From: Agelas oroides
Taxonomy: Eukaryota > Porifera > Demospongiae > Agelasida > Agelasidae
DNA: 64,000 nt
Direction: 5' to 3'
Assembly: GCA_949130485.1 (NCBI GenBank)
Contig: OX422184.1
Location: 18,228,324-18,292,323, forward strand
Positions 1 through 12,900 of this stretch are shown in pieces. The notes below the pieces were generated by a model. The model ran no database searches. It saw only the letters and a program-made list of their open reading frames with translations, and was not told the DNA's origin. Each line of letters opens with the position of its first letter. The stretch's first letter is position 1. A program made the translations under genes and the position numbers.

Positions 1-176
1 AACTAACCCCTTATATTAAGGGAAAAAAACAGTGTACCCCCTACACAGTTTTTCCCCTTATTATAAGTGAAAAGGTTGTTCAAGGGATAGTGTGTCCCAC
101 AGTTAGTAAAGAGTGTCATCTTCTACCAAACCGGTCAATGCTAGGAAAGTAAACTTATTAGATTTGAACTAACTAC

Positions 177-636
177 CGTAGTCTCGCGAAAAAGGGCCCA
201 ATATATCAAATATCTGCCCACCCCCCATTATTGCTTCAAAGGTCTAAAGTTTACTCCAAAAAGTGCCCACCCAATTGACCTCGTGCGGAAAGTTTTCAAA
301 TGCAACATGATGCAAGGTTAGTCTATAGTTACACAGAAAATGATGTGATACTAATACAGTATCTAAAAGTCACTGTGGCAGCTTCTGAAAAATTCTGATT
401 AGCTTTTCCACATGACTAGGTTTGCCAGTAAAATTAAAGATGCATGGAACTTCGAGTCCTTTTCCTGGAATGTTAGAACGCTGCCGCTTGTCTGTAACTT
501 TGCATGTAATTGTGTTGTTCCTCTCCAAACGCTTTTTCGTGGTAAAATGCAGCAATGTTACAAATATCCGCCCACCCCCTTGTCTGAGCACAAAGTAATG
601 TGTACCGCCCATCGGCCCTTTTTCGTGAGACTACGG
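177..636. mobile_element. MITE with TA target duplication
   Basis: A 460-bp insertion bounded by inverted repeats: the left end begins CCGTAGTCTCGCGAAAAAGG, and the right end is its reverse complement with one mismatch in the first 20. It is flanked by TA on both sides. The paralogous stretch near 13490-13505 lacks it, which defines the insertion. No transposase. The TA duplication fits Tc1/mariner-type mobilisation. Confidence 0.8.
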
Positions 637-678
637 TATATACAGATTACAGAGTCAAGTTTAACCATATTAATATAC

Positions 679-3600
679 CTGGCATTCTCTCTATCATCAA
701 TCTGAGGGGCGTAATCTTGCACTCAACTGCTATGCCTCTGTATTTTCTCATTGCTTCTACCCAAACATCACTGTCAATGATGGCACTCATGACATCACTA
801 TTGGACAACATAGGGAGCATACTAAATATACAGGGTTACGTGAACATTAATGCGCACACTCCCTCTGTTTAATCACAACAGTGAGATAGGTATATTTGTA
901 ATTTTCATTAGTTTTGCTATTTTGGACAGTCCTGACAGAAATTTTGCTATTTTTGACAGAAATCGAAGATAAGTCTGTCGTGCAGTTTGATCTCACCACC
1001 ACGCTCGAAGTGAACTGCCACTAAGGGTGGGGCTCACACTTTTTTTACTTTCACCAAGCAGACACAGTTATCAAGTACCTCACTTTCTTCTAAATTAGAT
1101 ACACATGGTGGAATCACTACCTTTATCACAGGCCATTGCTAACTTACGTGATAATTCCTGTCACTACTTATGATATATACAACAAGCTGCTCTTCTGGAA
1201 AGCTATGGTAAAATCGGTGTAAATATACTTGTGGAGCATGGGACATATAGTATGAGTCTAACTGAGTCAATGCTACCTTTCCCACAAACTTTAGACTCAA
1301 GCTAGTGCAAAAAAAGGGGAGAGGAGTATTAGCGAGTATAGGCAATGTACATGTTGTGTATTAAGTGAAACATATTCATGGCCTTTATCAATGACTTCTG
1401 CAATTTCAACACTTTGAATATCTGCCCCCGACTTCAGCAGTATGTTGATGACTTCAGCCTGATGTTCATCACAAGCACATCGCAGAGCAGTTCTTTCCTG
1501 GAGAGAATGAAGCACACCAGCTTATGCATAGAAGCACAGCAAAAGTAAAGTAGAGTTTCTACTGTAGACTTCAAATTATTTGGCAACAGGTACATCAACA
1601 AAAACTGAAATACATGTTATTCTGACTATAATGGCATTCTGCATGAACTCTGCAGTATGACCGATAAAAGCAAAACTGGTCTGCTTTAATGGTTAATTGA
1701 TTCTACCTGATAATCTCGTAATTCAATGCAGCTTTTATTTACACCAATCAAGTATTCAACCAAATCTGCATGACCATGGCTGGCTGCAAGGTGAAATGGC
1801 GTTTCATCATTCGCATTCCTGAAGAGAAAATGATATTTGGTGTAAAATTGGGTATTTATTTATTTATTTATATCAGCTTCACCATCCTCACACCTCATTA
1901 AAGACTACAATTTTGCACACACAGTTGCGTGCATTCAGTACAATAGCACCTTTGTTATCCGAACATTATTCATCCAAATCCCCAATTGTTCAGACATAAT
2001 GTAGCAAATAATTCTGTAATGGTTAGCTTCCACAGAGTGCCATGGTGGCAAAACTGTATGCTTCTGTCAGTGTATGTATGAATGTAGGCCATGCAGAGTA
2101 GCCTCCTACGCAAGACAAATACATCCCCTGTCATCATGCAATACTATCCACTGCATTCACGATCTAAGCCATCATATGTACAAACTTGTGCATAGAATGC
2201 TTGTTCCACATTGTTCAACAGTTAGTTGATTAAATGACCTTTAGGTCCCAGTGTTACAACATATTGACAGGAAATAGAGGATTTTAGAACAGTGTTGAGT
2301 TACCTTGCTTTCAAATTTGCCCTTGCATCCAGCAGAAAGCGCACCACTTTGTCATGCCCTTTGGCACATGCAAGGTGGAGGGGTGTATTGGAGTTCTGTT
2401 CATCACAGATTCGGAGGATTCTAGGATAAGTGCACATCAACAGCTCCAACACCCTAGTACAGAAACAACAAAACAATGTTATGATGCCACACTGTACAAG
2501 CTACAGCACAAACATCTGAGAACATAAATGTGCACATTTCTACATGCTTATGCAATATAGACTCGGTGTGGAAAAATATCAAATAAAATGACATGGCTGT
2601 TACATAAGTTGAGGCTGAGGTGTTATGTAATCATAAATGAGTGTTTAAATACCAAACTGAGTCTTGTAGTGTTTAGACATAACTAGGCAACTATCTGAAC
2701 TTCCAATGGTGCGACAGCTTGATTTATTGTTGCCAATGCAGCATCTGGCTAATTCAAATCAAAATTTATCAGGGCCCAGGCATATGTGGGGACTGATTTA
2801 CCATATAGCCGGAAATATTTTGGTAGTTTGGCCCCAAACCGACCGCAAAAAAATATTGGTGGAATTTAAATTTGGCAGTGGCGTCGTCTCAGGTCTGTTT
2901 ATCACGGAGCAACGCCGTCTCTCGCTTGAGGCACTTGAACAAAGCCATGAGTTCGCAAATTTACAAGAAATAAAACTGGTAGCGTCCTAGCGCCGAGCTA
3001 GCTACATGTACAGCTCGTGTAGAGTTGTGCCGGATGGGGTCCGAAGAGTGCTACTGCACGCATTACGTCATTATGCGTTGCATACGAAATAATATTGGCA
3101 GATTTTAATTTGGCAGTTTCAACATCGACCACCAAACCGCCAAATTTAATTCCCCGTCAAATTTTTGGGGGCTATAGGTTATATAGAAATACATAAAGGG
3201 GTCTTTCCCTATAGTTATGTGTAGCCCGGACCACCATCCAACACCTTACTTACTGCATGAAGGGCAGGGTGCAGTAATTACTTAACTGGGGATGAGTTAA
3301 TTTGACTTTAGCATAATTGTACAAAGGCACTTGCACAATTTACCAGGGCCTAGTCCTAAGTAGGCCCTGGTATAGTGATGCCACTACTGCACAAGATTAT
3401 ACCCAAGTAGAATCAGTAATACATGTACTCACTCCATTTGTCCATTTTCTGCAGCAACATGCAGCGGTGTCTTTCCGGCATCATTCTTCTTCATCAGCTG
3501 ACTATGAAATTCACTATATGGATCCTTCTCCAAACGCTTCTGTACCTCCTCATGAATTTCATGCTTTGTATTCATTTTCTTGCTGGCCTCAAATTCCTTC

Positions 3601-4342
3601 TTAATTTTCAGGTACAACGGATCACTATCCAAAAGCATTTTCATCAGCTTGATGTTTCCCTTCGAAGCGGCAATGTGAAGTGGAATGTTTCCATCCTTGT
3701 CTGCCTTGCACAAGAGATTATCTGGCTCCATACAACGACGTGTCATGTCCAGGATTTTCTGCAAAAAGCATACAGGAAGGTTGTCATAAGTTTCTTTCAG
3801 TATATGTCATCCAAATTTGGACAGCAAATATATCACATTAACTTTAATTGCCATGCCCGCTTTGGTATATCACATGACCAAGTATGACATCACTATTCCC
3901 AAAAGGGACTAAAAACATTTCTTCTCCTTCAGGTTGAAAAAGTGTGAGGCAAACATTTTACCAAGATTTTGGGTGGGAAACAAGACCATGTACCACAAAA
4001 CGAACTATGGCCAAAAAATGTGATGGTGTGCACTAATTAGAAAGTCACCGTTTTCTCGAAAAATGAATGGATTCCTATTTTCCCATCCAGGATTTTTAGT
4101 GAAGAGGATATGCTTTATCTCATAAACGGGGAAAAAATTGGAAGCTAAGGTGCTAAAAAAGGTTTTCGGATAAAATTGGATTAAACTTCTTGCATGTACC
4201 TTCACAGCAATGCTGTGTCCAGCTTCCACAGACAGGAACAAAGCGCTCCTTTGTTGTTTATCTACACGGTCCAACCTGTCTCCACTGCCTTCTGAAAGGC
4301 ATTCTATTGCATCTTTCTTCCCATAAGCTGCAGCTGTTAGCG
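679..4342 (-). pseudogene. 5'-truncated duplicate of TRPA1-like ankyrin exons
   Basis: Six exons match exons of the intact TRPA1-like gene nearly identically: 4342-4200 (matching 26450-26300), 3758-3433, 2453-2304, 1818-1707, 1497-1376 and 797-679 (matching 16472-13533). The 326-nt exon differs by a single residue (Tyr to Asn). The first exon loses homology at about 4341, inside the coding part, where a new AG (AATTTAG) now precedes it. No upstream ankyrin exon is seen; a plus-strand gene starts 266 bases away. The 1497-1376 exon has lost its splice donor: the intact copy reads GA then GTATGT, this copy GA then ATATGT, so read-through reaches a stop after about 22 codons. A MITE sits just downstream (177-636). 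The left end of the window cuts off whatever follows. A processed function is unlikely, though an alternative transcript cannot be excluded. Confidence 0.8.
2804..3178. mobile_element. Insertion specific to the truncated TRPA copy
   Basis: About 375 bp absent from the paralogous block at 15820-15840; the flanks on both sides are homologous. The ends carry imperfect inverted repeats of a motif around CCAAATTTAATTCC / GGAATTTAAATTTGG. It contains an open frame that looks fortuitous. Family not recognised. Confidence 0.55.
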
Positions 4343-4497
4343 CTAAATTCAAGTATATGAAGTTAAATTGCGTATAGAGAGAGTTAAAATCTACATTCTG
4401 GGCAATCCCATATTTTGATTCTCATGAGCTAAGTCCATACGTTAGGAGATTCCCTTTCAGTACTTCGCGTGACTTTGAAAAAACAGATGACGTAAGT

Positions 4498-4525
4498 GCT
4501 ATATATAGAGCTACGCACTATAAAA
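4498..4525 (+). promoter_or_regulatory. Candidate TATA region
   Basis: CTATATATAG at about 4499 and ACTATAAAAC at about 4517 lie 80-110 bases before the ATG at 4608. This is plausible for a core promoter, but no start site can be shown. Confidence 0.3.
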
Positions 4526-4607
4526 CTGTCGCTATTTGGTGACCACTGTTATTGGTTTAATAGTTTTTGTCTGCAATCAGTCTCGAATTAAGTCTTGTCC
4601 TGAAAAA

Positions 4608-5603
4608 ATGAGTTCCAAAACATGGAGTACAGAAAATGTCTTGCAATCTGTCACGAACTCTCCATTTATTGTTCAAATTCCTGAACAGCTCCTCGAACTT
4701 GGCAAGAAAATAGATGTTCTGGTAGACGATGTATACGCCGGTTTTTGTGCCTTGGATGATAGTCGGATTAGTGCAACCTCTCTCGCAAGGCATAGCATAC
4801 GCGTGAATTTGGGCACTGCTACTAGAAATGCATTCTACTTTGTGAACAAGATCGACGAATTTATGTGGTATGCACAGGATTCTGAAAGAATGGCGAAGGT
4901 GACAGCAGATGTAAGACAAGGAAATTTTGGGGAGCTGGATCTCTTGCTTCGTCAGTTGTCTGATTGTTTGGAACAAGCAATGGAATACTACGCCATTTTC
5001 AAAGAGTCCTGTAATCAAGCCAAAAGAGAGTGTGAAACAGGAGCTGAGATATGTGCATCCAAGTCAAGAGAAACTCGGTTGCGCAAGAAAAAAACGCAAA
5101 TAAAAGGTGGTGTACTGGCAGGAGCAGGATTAAGTGGTGCGGCAGCTGTTGCAACAGGAGGTACTGTAGCATCTGTTGTTGCTGGGATTTTTACTGCTGG
5201 AATAGGTACAGTTGTTGGCTTAGCTGTCACTGCTGGTGTTACAGCTGTAACCTTGGGAGGTGTAGGAACCACAGCTGCTATAGCCACTGTGGTGGTTGCA
5301 AACAGCTGTGATGACTTACTAAAGAAATTTCAACAATTGGGTAGGGCATTTGGTATGGCAGCAGACTCTGCAGATCAGCTGATTGAAACAGTGAGTGATT
5401 TCAAGTATTCAGTGGACACAGCCCATTGGCAAGTGTCCACTATTCAATGGTCTTACGAGAGGAGAGCATTTGAGAATGTTTGCAGTGTTCTAAATGAACT
5501 GAGCACAAAGTGCAGTAGTATCTACTATAATACAACATCTGCAACCCGAAACAAATTGCAGAAGATTCTAAAAGAGAAAATGAATATAGAGGTTGCCTAC
5601 TAA
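4608..5603 (+). CDS. Single-exon helical protein with long Gly/Ala-rich hydrophobic segment
   Basis: 331 residues from the first ATG downstream of the TATA-like region; the frame is open 24 codons further upstream without another ATG. Residues 1-160 are polar and probably helical (heptad-like Leu spacing). Residues 161-166 are Arg/Lys-rich. Residues 167-232 form a continuous Gly/Ala/Val/Thr-rich hydrophobic block, long enough for a helical hairpin of two or three membrane passes. Residues 233-331 are again amphipathic helical. The layout resembles apolipoprotein-L-like proteins and alpha-helical membrane-inserting proteins such as the ClyA type, but I see no diagnostic motif. It is divergent from the truncated TRPA copy to its left. 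Function unassigned; a role in membrane insertion is inference. Confidence 0.75.
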   Translation: MSSKTWSTENVLQSVTNSPFIVQIPEQLLELGKKIDVLVDDVYAGFCALDDSRISATSLARHSIRVNLGTATRNAFYFVNKIDEFMWYAQDSERMAKVTADVRQGNFGELDLLLRQLSDCLEQAMEYYAIFKESCNQAKRECETGAEICASKSRETRLRKKKTQIKGGVLAGAGLSGAAAVATGGTVASVVAGIFTAGIGTVVGLAVTAGVTAVTLGGVGTTAAIATVVVANSCDDLLKKFQQLGRAFGMAADSADQLIETVSDFKYSVDTAHWQVSTIQWSYERRAFENVCSVLNELSTKCSSIYYNTTSATRNKLQKILKEKMNIEVAY

Positions 5604-6939
5604 TTTGTGCCTTAAATTTATGTACTAGCTTTTTTTATATTTTGTTGTTCTTGTCTCAGTATTATTCATGCAGTGTGATGAATATACTATAAATAATCTC
5701 AAGGTTCCAATAAGGCATAAATATGCTTCCAAGCAACATGATACGTGAATACAAATCAGAGTTAACATGAATACCAATAGTACACCACCATGAATAAAGG
5801 CTAGCTAAAGTTTCATCACGAAAAGCTGCAGCTACTGTGAATATTGCTAGCATGTGCATGGTTAAAAAAAATGAGAGCAACAACATGACTTGTATATAGA
5901 GAGCCACAAATGAAGCAACATTGTATGGTATGTACCTAGGTAGAGGTACCTCTCACTGACAGAAATTTCAATTGAATTCTCTTGTCTTTTGTTACAACCC
6001 TCTGATTCCGAGGCCTTCAATTAGCATCTTGGCAACATTTAGTGTAATTTCTACATAAGACTGACTGCCACTGGCAATCAAAAGACTGGGGTGCGAGACC
6101 TTCATGTGTCCCACCCATGAGATCTTGTAGTTTGAAAAGTGAAATACTTATTCACTGTATGTCTGCCTTGAAACCAATAAGCTTGTGTTGTATATACTTG
6201 ATTATGATGTGGACTCATATATACTCCAGCAGGAATGCACTGCTCACAGATACAGTTCCCTGTACATTCAAGGTAGTGAATATTTATTATGTGAGAGAGG
6301 TGAAAGTGCATGATAATTTATGCTGGGCACTACAATCCACTTACAATGTCATGCATGCACAACATGCAACTAGTCAGGATTGCACAAACTTCCATATTTT
6401 CTTAAGTTGTTAACCGATTGCAGCAGCAAACCAAAGTGCATGTTTTAGCTTTAGCACGGCAAACTACTGTCGAAACTCAAGATGGGCTGCATTACATCAT
6501 CAGATTGCGGAGTGCATGCACGTGAGCTTGTCCTACCCAGCTCCCCGGATAACAATAGCAATGATGCTGCAATTGGTAATTTGCATTCAAAAGCTCGGGA
6601 TTTTTGTTACTAACTCAAAGTGGAACACATCTATCTGTATACCTCATATATACACCACTTTGGTGGTGGCTCAATATGGTTCTCAGGTCTTCATGATCAA
6701 GTTCATGAGACATCAATTAGAACAATTTATGAGAAATACTTCAGCTGCAAGTTCCAACTTCAATGTCTTTCTTACCCACCAAGGGTGTTAGCATAAATTC
6801 CTGTTGTCAAAGATCATCAAAATTCTCCTGTGTAAAAAGTATCCTTTTATATCTAACACAGCGAACATTGTTACATAAGCATGTATATATAGGTAGCTAC
6901 TAACACAAAACAAACAAAGCAGCTCTTAAGCTGTTACAG
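5604..6939. other. Intergenic, no gene seen
   Basis: Spacer between the single-exon gene and the convergent 3' end of the TRPA1-like gene. Only short open frames without codon-like or family features. Nothing else recognised. Confidence 0.5.
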
Positions 6940-9900
6940 TTAATCTGGCTCATCCTCAACATGTATTTCTTGGTGCTGGGCAATGGCTTGCAGAAGGTTC
7001 TCTAGACGGCTCATTCGCTTCTCCAGCTGTTGCTGCAAGTGAACACAAAAATTTACTTCAAAAAAAAGAACAAAGTTAACATCAATTGAACTTAGCTATA
7101 CTTCATCAAACTCTGCTCAAATTTAGCTGTTTGGCTTAATATACAGGTACTTAACTATAAGTAACTATGTTATTCACATCACCAGTTTACAATATGTTCT
7201 CATTTCGTAAATACGTAGATCTACTATAACTGCAACTGTACCTGCCAGGAATCTGCCTGCTCTTTGGCTGCTGCTTTAGCTTTCTCTTCTTCCATTTCTT
7301 TTTCCTGCAGTGGACATTTCTACTGTCAGTAACATAGCTACTAACAACAACACAGTAACTTTACCTGATTCGCAGTAGCTGTGTCATTAATGACCTCCTT
7401 TATCATCTTCATTTCATTCAGAAGGACTTCTGTCTGGTCCTCAACAGTTCGCTAAAAACATGAATGAGCTTCAATGAGAGCACATACTGGCTGCTAAGGG
7501 TTAATGGATACATAAACTCGTTCTCAGGCACCCACCCAAGTTTTTAATGTTTGTGGAACACAAAAATTCTCCAAACTACAAGCCAAGGAGAACTGGGCAC
7601 TACAAAACAATGTCTTACCACTGGGGGATTCAGAACGTTGTCAATGTTTTCACGCAACATGTAGGGCTGTCCTCCCCAGATGCCATGCTGAAATGACTGC
7701 CAGCAACTCAACTTCCTGACAACTTTAATATTCTGTGATTTTGCAGTGCCAAACCAACTCCGAAACTTGCTGGGTATTGGCTTCACTGATGACACTAGCT
7801 CCTCCACTGATAACACTAGTTCCACCTGAAAAATTCACAATTCCACATTATATAATTGGTTACTGCACGAACAGGTAATCCTAAGACTCTTCAATAACAT
7901 GGAGCAGGAATGAAAACGCTGAGAGACTAAAAGTAACTGGTCATGGAACCCAGCATTAAATAGCTTAGTCACTACTTTTAATATTTCACATTTTCTGTCA
8001 CACAGTATGAATTATTAACTTGCATCAGCTGTATCAGTGCAGTGAGTGGAGTAGGCTGAAATATACTGTTAATAACACCCACAAACTACCTGCAAAGCAA
8101 GCTTCTTCAATTCAGCAGCCTTCAGTATCTCCATAACATCACCCACAGCCAGACCAGTCTGTACGGTAACAAAACATACAATCTCTGATATTGCCAATCT
8201 GGAAAAGCTGTACAAATGTAGAAATCTCTAACACCCACCAGCATGTTAATGAATAAGACTGGCATCACAGCAATGAAAATAACCCAGATGGCCGTTGTGA
8301 TTGGCAGGTATGCGAGCTCATCCTGTTCCTCACTTTCTCCACCAGGAGATACATGGAACTGTCCACTGAAGTCGTATTCTCCAGTAGCCATGGCTACAGT
8401 TCTCAGTATGGCACTTGCAGGAGTGGAAAATGCTGTACGCTACAGGAAAACAGGTGATATTGATAAATCAAGTCCAGAATACAGATACAACATTAAGTGA
8501 GAGTGGCATGCATGTACAGTGCACAAAATGTTGGCATGTACAAATAGCAATTAATCTCAGGCTTAAACTTCCACAGCTAATTCTGTAATTGTGTATATAA
8601 TGCAGACAGAGTGACAGGTAATCCTTCCCACAATGATACCAACACCTAAAGATCATACTAACCTTGTATACAGGTTCATAGAAGGCCATGTAGAAGGCAA
8701 GGCCAAATGCTGTGAGCAGCAAAAGTGAGAGCACCACTGTCCACAGAAACGTGTACACAATCTTCAGAAACATCACAATGTAAATTCCAATCAAAGGAAA
8801 CTTTTGGATGAACAGCACAAGATTAATCCAGGCCAGGAAAACAGCTAGTATGCCAAATTGCCACTGCCAGTTCTGCGGACACAAGCAAGGTGCACCAAAC
8901 ACAAAAACAAAGAGAACTGTAGAGGAGTATAGCACCAACTCCAGCCAATTTGTCCAGTCCATCAAGTATTTCAGTCTGAACTGAACCATTTGGAGCATCT
9001 CAATCCCACACCGATATACAGTCATCATAATTGTAAAAACAGCGAGAGCAGAAATTGCATTGTATCTGGATGAGCTGATTCCTTAAAAAAAAAAAAGAAG
9101 GTAAAGGTTGGCGTGAATTAGGGCATATCAAATGTTGTTCCAGTAATTAGAACATTCCATAAATTAGAGTGAGTATGGTGCAATTGTTTGACCAAAAGAA
9201 GTTCTCATACTCTGCAGTATATAACTTTCCTCAATCAGATGCTGTCCTCAAATAGTAGCCACACAATTGGAAGCTCTGAGCAAAACAATCACTGCCCTTG
9301 AACAGTGACCGTGGCTAGTATACAAGGCACTTGAACACGTGCACATATAAATGCTAGGACAGTTTGTGTTATAATGATTCATTTCACTGAGATGCTGCCC
9401 GTACAACTGCCAGCATCTATCAGTTGTCATACTATCATTAGCTGCAAAGGAGTCAAGTGTCAGCAAAGTGACAAAAATGGCTCCGTAGCCCTAGGCCTGT
9501 CTGTATCACCTGTTTGTATCTTAGCCAGCTCCACAGGAATAGACATTGCCTTCCAATTGTAACTACACAAGCGAAAAAATAGCAGCTGTGGTGCCTGATC
9601 AAGGAAATGTAGAACATGGTAGTGCTTAACAGGCCCACAACTGGATAGCTACAAGGTTGGATACAGTTGTTCTCCCAGTCACCCCAGCGCAGCTGATGAG
9701 GCCTGGTATTGGCCCAAACGCATCCTGCGCAGTGGGTGACTTTACATAACACCTAAGCCTATTTGTTTAGGGAGATGTGGTTCGTTGATTGTTCATGCAT
9801 GAGAAGTTGCATCAAATGTACACTAATGTTATCATACAGGGGTTGCATTGATGTTTGATGCTACAATACTGCCCTTTGTTAATGCTTACCACAATCTCCA

Positions 9901-12900
9901 CATAGTGTGTTTGCAGTTGTATCACAAGTTTCAGATACGCCAGCCAGGACATTCTTGCCTATTAAAGCACACATGTAAGTAGCAAACAACTAGTGAAACC
10001 ATTGTAGAAAGACATGTACAGCTCAACAAATTTCTTGCAAATTGTCAACATCATTTACATGCACAAACAATTAGTGAACCAATCTCTGGAAGTAAAGTAG
10101 ACCTAGAAAGTCAGAATATGTTCTAGCCTCATCAGGTTCACTTGGAGATGGGGACTGCTATCTTATCAGAGAGTCGGTAGACTCTCTATGTAGGGATGGC
10201 GCCGACGCGCAATATATGCAATACTTAAGCAAAAGCCGTACAACTTCACCACAAACACGCCAAAAGCTTATTTAAGCACCCAGGCTTCCTCTTTGAGTGC
10301 CTTTGTGATCAGCAAGACTCATATAAGTGGCCAAAAGCCACGCGGAAGACAGTTAAACGCAAAAGTGTGCGGTAGCAGAAGTGCCATTTTTCTTATTCTT
10401 TCTTCTTTCTTTGTTCAGACCACTTTGTCAAACAACGATAACTCGAAAACGGTTGGAGTACTCACCTTGATTTTAGCACGAAATTGATTCTCGTCAGAGC
10501 GCGCAGCTTCACAACCCCTCAGCGTCTTCATAGCTTCAAATTCACCCTGGTCAACAAAAGCCATTTACAACACTCTGAGGCTGCTGTCCGTTGCTTAGGA
10601 CGCCATTTTCAATAATTTTGTACGCATGCGCACACGAAGTCTCGTTCCCAGACCAAAGACTGTGGTCAATGGTCTGGAAGCGAGACTAGTACACGAAATG
10701 GCCAGCGGGCAGTACGCATGACGCATGGCTGGCACGGTCTTTTCCCCCCGCGGCATTGGGCAAGGCTTATGAACACCACGTAGGTAAGGCGCTACCTACT
10801 TGTAGCTACACCTACTCACAGCTTTAGTGAACTTTAAAGCTAGGGTGGTCAGTTGTCAGTATGATAGTTTTCTGTGCTGCAGCTGGTCAGTCGTCATGAC
10901 AACTGAATCATGAAATTGGTTTCACAAAGTTTGTTAGGGAGAGTGGTTGGCCCTTCATCAAGTTCTAGCTGGCTACATTATTATTACATGCCTGGAACTA
11001 CTACCAAACTGTCAACACTGTTTCAAGTTCTGGTGTTGTCACGGGTTACACTTGAAATATTCTTCTTAGGCTTAGGTCTAACTGTAACTGAGATTAACAT
11101 CAAAAAAGTACAGAAACAAGACTTAAAAAAACATTAAAAATGTAAAAAGATGTAGGGATGGCATGCCAAAAAGTATGCAAACAAGGTAGGGATGATATAA
11201 TAGTGAAGGTAAATTTACAAAGCCCTATCCCTACATCTTTTTACATTACAGTTGCAAACGTATGTGAAAACGATGTAGGGATGAGGCTTTGTAAATTTAC
11301 CTTCACTATTATATCATCCCTACCTTGTTTGCATACTTTTTGGCATGCCATCCCTACATCTTTTACATTTTGTAAGTCTTTGCAAGAATTAAAGGCAGTT
11401 AGGTGGTTGGACTTATCCATAAGGTAGGTAGTGGCATCTTGAAAGTAACATCTATTTGTACACCTGTCGTTTGAATATTGTTGCCATATGGGTGATCGTA
11501 AATGTCGCATGTTGTTGATACATATGTGCATGCATATGAGTACTTGAACAGAAGCACAAGTATCACAAATTTGCATAGAATCTTGTGTAATATTATAGTA
11601 GGTACAAGATTGAAAGAACTTGGTCACTACTTAGATATATGCCTTCCATCTCACAAATGCCTACTTAGTGATCTTTCATATACGTACATATTACTTACAT
11701 ATCTTGTATTCAGGGCTCATCACAACAAGAGCAAAAGTTGTCAGAGAGAGAACAAAAGGAAGATATGTCAGAATGTTGAAGAGGTAGACCCACATCCCAA
11801 AATTCTTCCACTTGTAATGCAGGAGACTGCCAACCAGTGGATGTTCCAAAAGATCAAGACGACCACTGTCAATCTGTAGGACATAATATATTTTCTGTGT
11901 ACTATACATTTCTGTCTAAATTGTTGGCATGCAGTCAGCATATTCATAAATAGAAGTATTTTAATGTGAAGAGCGTGATCAAACATACAATGTAGTTCAT
12001 TGACTATACTCATGGTAGAGTACATGTATGTACTAAGCATCCATACATATTTGGGCACATTAGAAAGATGGGGTTGGGCAATAGATTGGTAAATTGGAGA
12101 ACTGGGCATAGGTGGGCCCTTCACACATTGCTTCTCAACCTTGCTAAGAAGTTAAGTAAGAATAGGTAGGTAGGCACTTGCTAAACGGTAGCTAGGTGCT
12201 TCACATGTATAAATATACTCTATGGTATTAGGTTAGTGATGGGAGAAACAAAAGTGAACTCAACGATTTGGTGGTATTACCATCATCATGAGTGGGTGAG
12301 TAGATTTCTCAAAACCAACTGGTCCCCAAGAGGATTGCCATGTACTGTTGTCACGCTCCTTAACAGCCTGCAAGTGCTTAGTCTCACTGTAAGTGCCATC
12401 CTCATCCTTGTAGCTCTCCTCCACTCTTTGAGACAACAATTCAATGCAGATAAGTAAATGTTTGTTTGGTTAGTCATGTACAATCTCTGCCATATCTGCA
12501 CACCAAATTGAAATTTATTAAGCTGTGTACAGTGGAACCTCTCTTAACGGACATTCTCTATAGCGGACACCTCATTATACAGGACAAAATGTTGCGGTCC
12601 GGAATGAATTTGCATTACGCATAATACTGTTGACACCTCGCTATTCCATAAAGCGGACAAATTTTGCGGTCCCACTAGTACCTGGACTGTACAAGATAAT
12701 GCGGATGCTGGCAGGCCTCTCGCACAAGATTGTCCGGCACCGCCGATTGATTCATCAACTGGACACTATACTAACACTGGTACGCATAGTTCTAGCCTCT
12801 GGTTATCCTTTCTTGCCATCATACAGCAAGGGAGAGCTCTGGAACGCACCTTCGTAGTGCTCAACGGCACGAGTTCGCATTGCCACGCCTACCGGAAATA

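Larger units (their letters stand above)
141..3775. repeat. Segmental duplication, copy 1
   Basis: This block is collinear with 13440-16489 over exons and introns, interrupted by two insertions (177-636 and 2804-3178). Introns as well as exons are near-identical, so the duplication is DNA-based and fairly recent. Homology stops at about 3775, 17 bases beyond the 326-nt exon. Confidence 0.85.

Noticed and set aside
2706..2990. 94-codon plus-strand frame
   Set aside because: Lies largely within the copy-1-specific insertion and shows no protein-like features.
5015..5287. Minus-strand open frame rich in Ala/Thr/Pro
   Set aside because: Antisense shadow of the Gly/Ala-rich coding stretch of the single-exon gene.
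11158..11627. Two similar open frames on opposite strands
   Set aside because: Both come from the same palindrome arms, so they mirror each other and are not genes.
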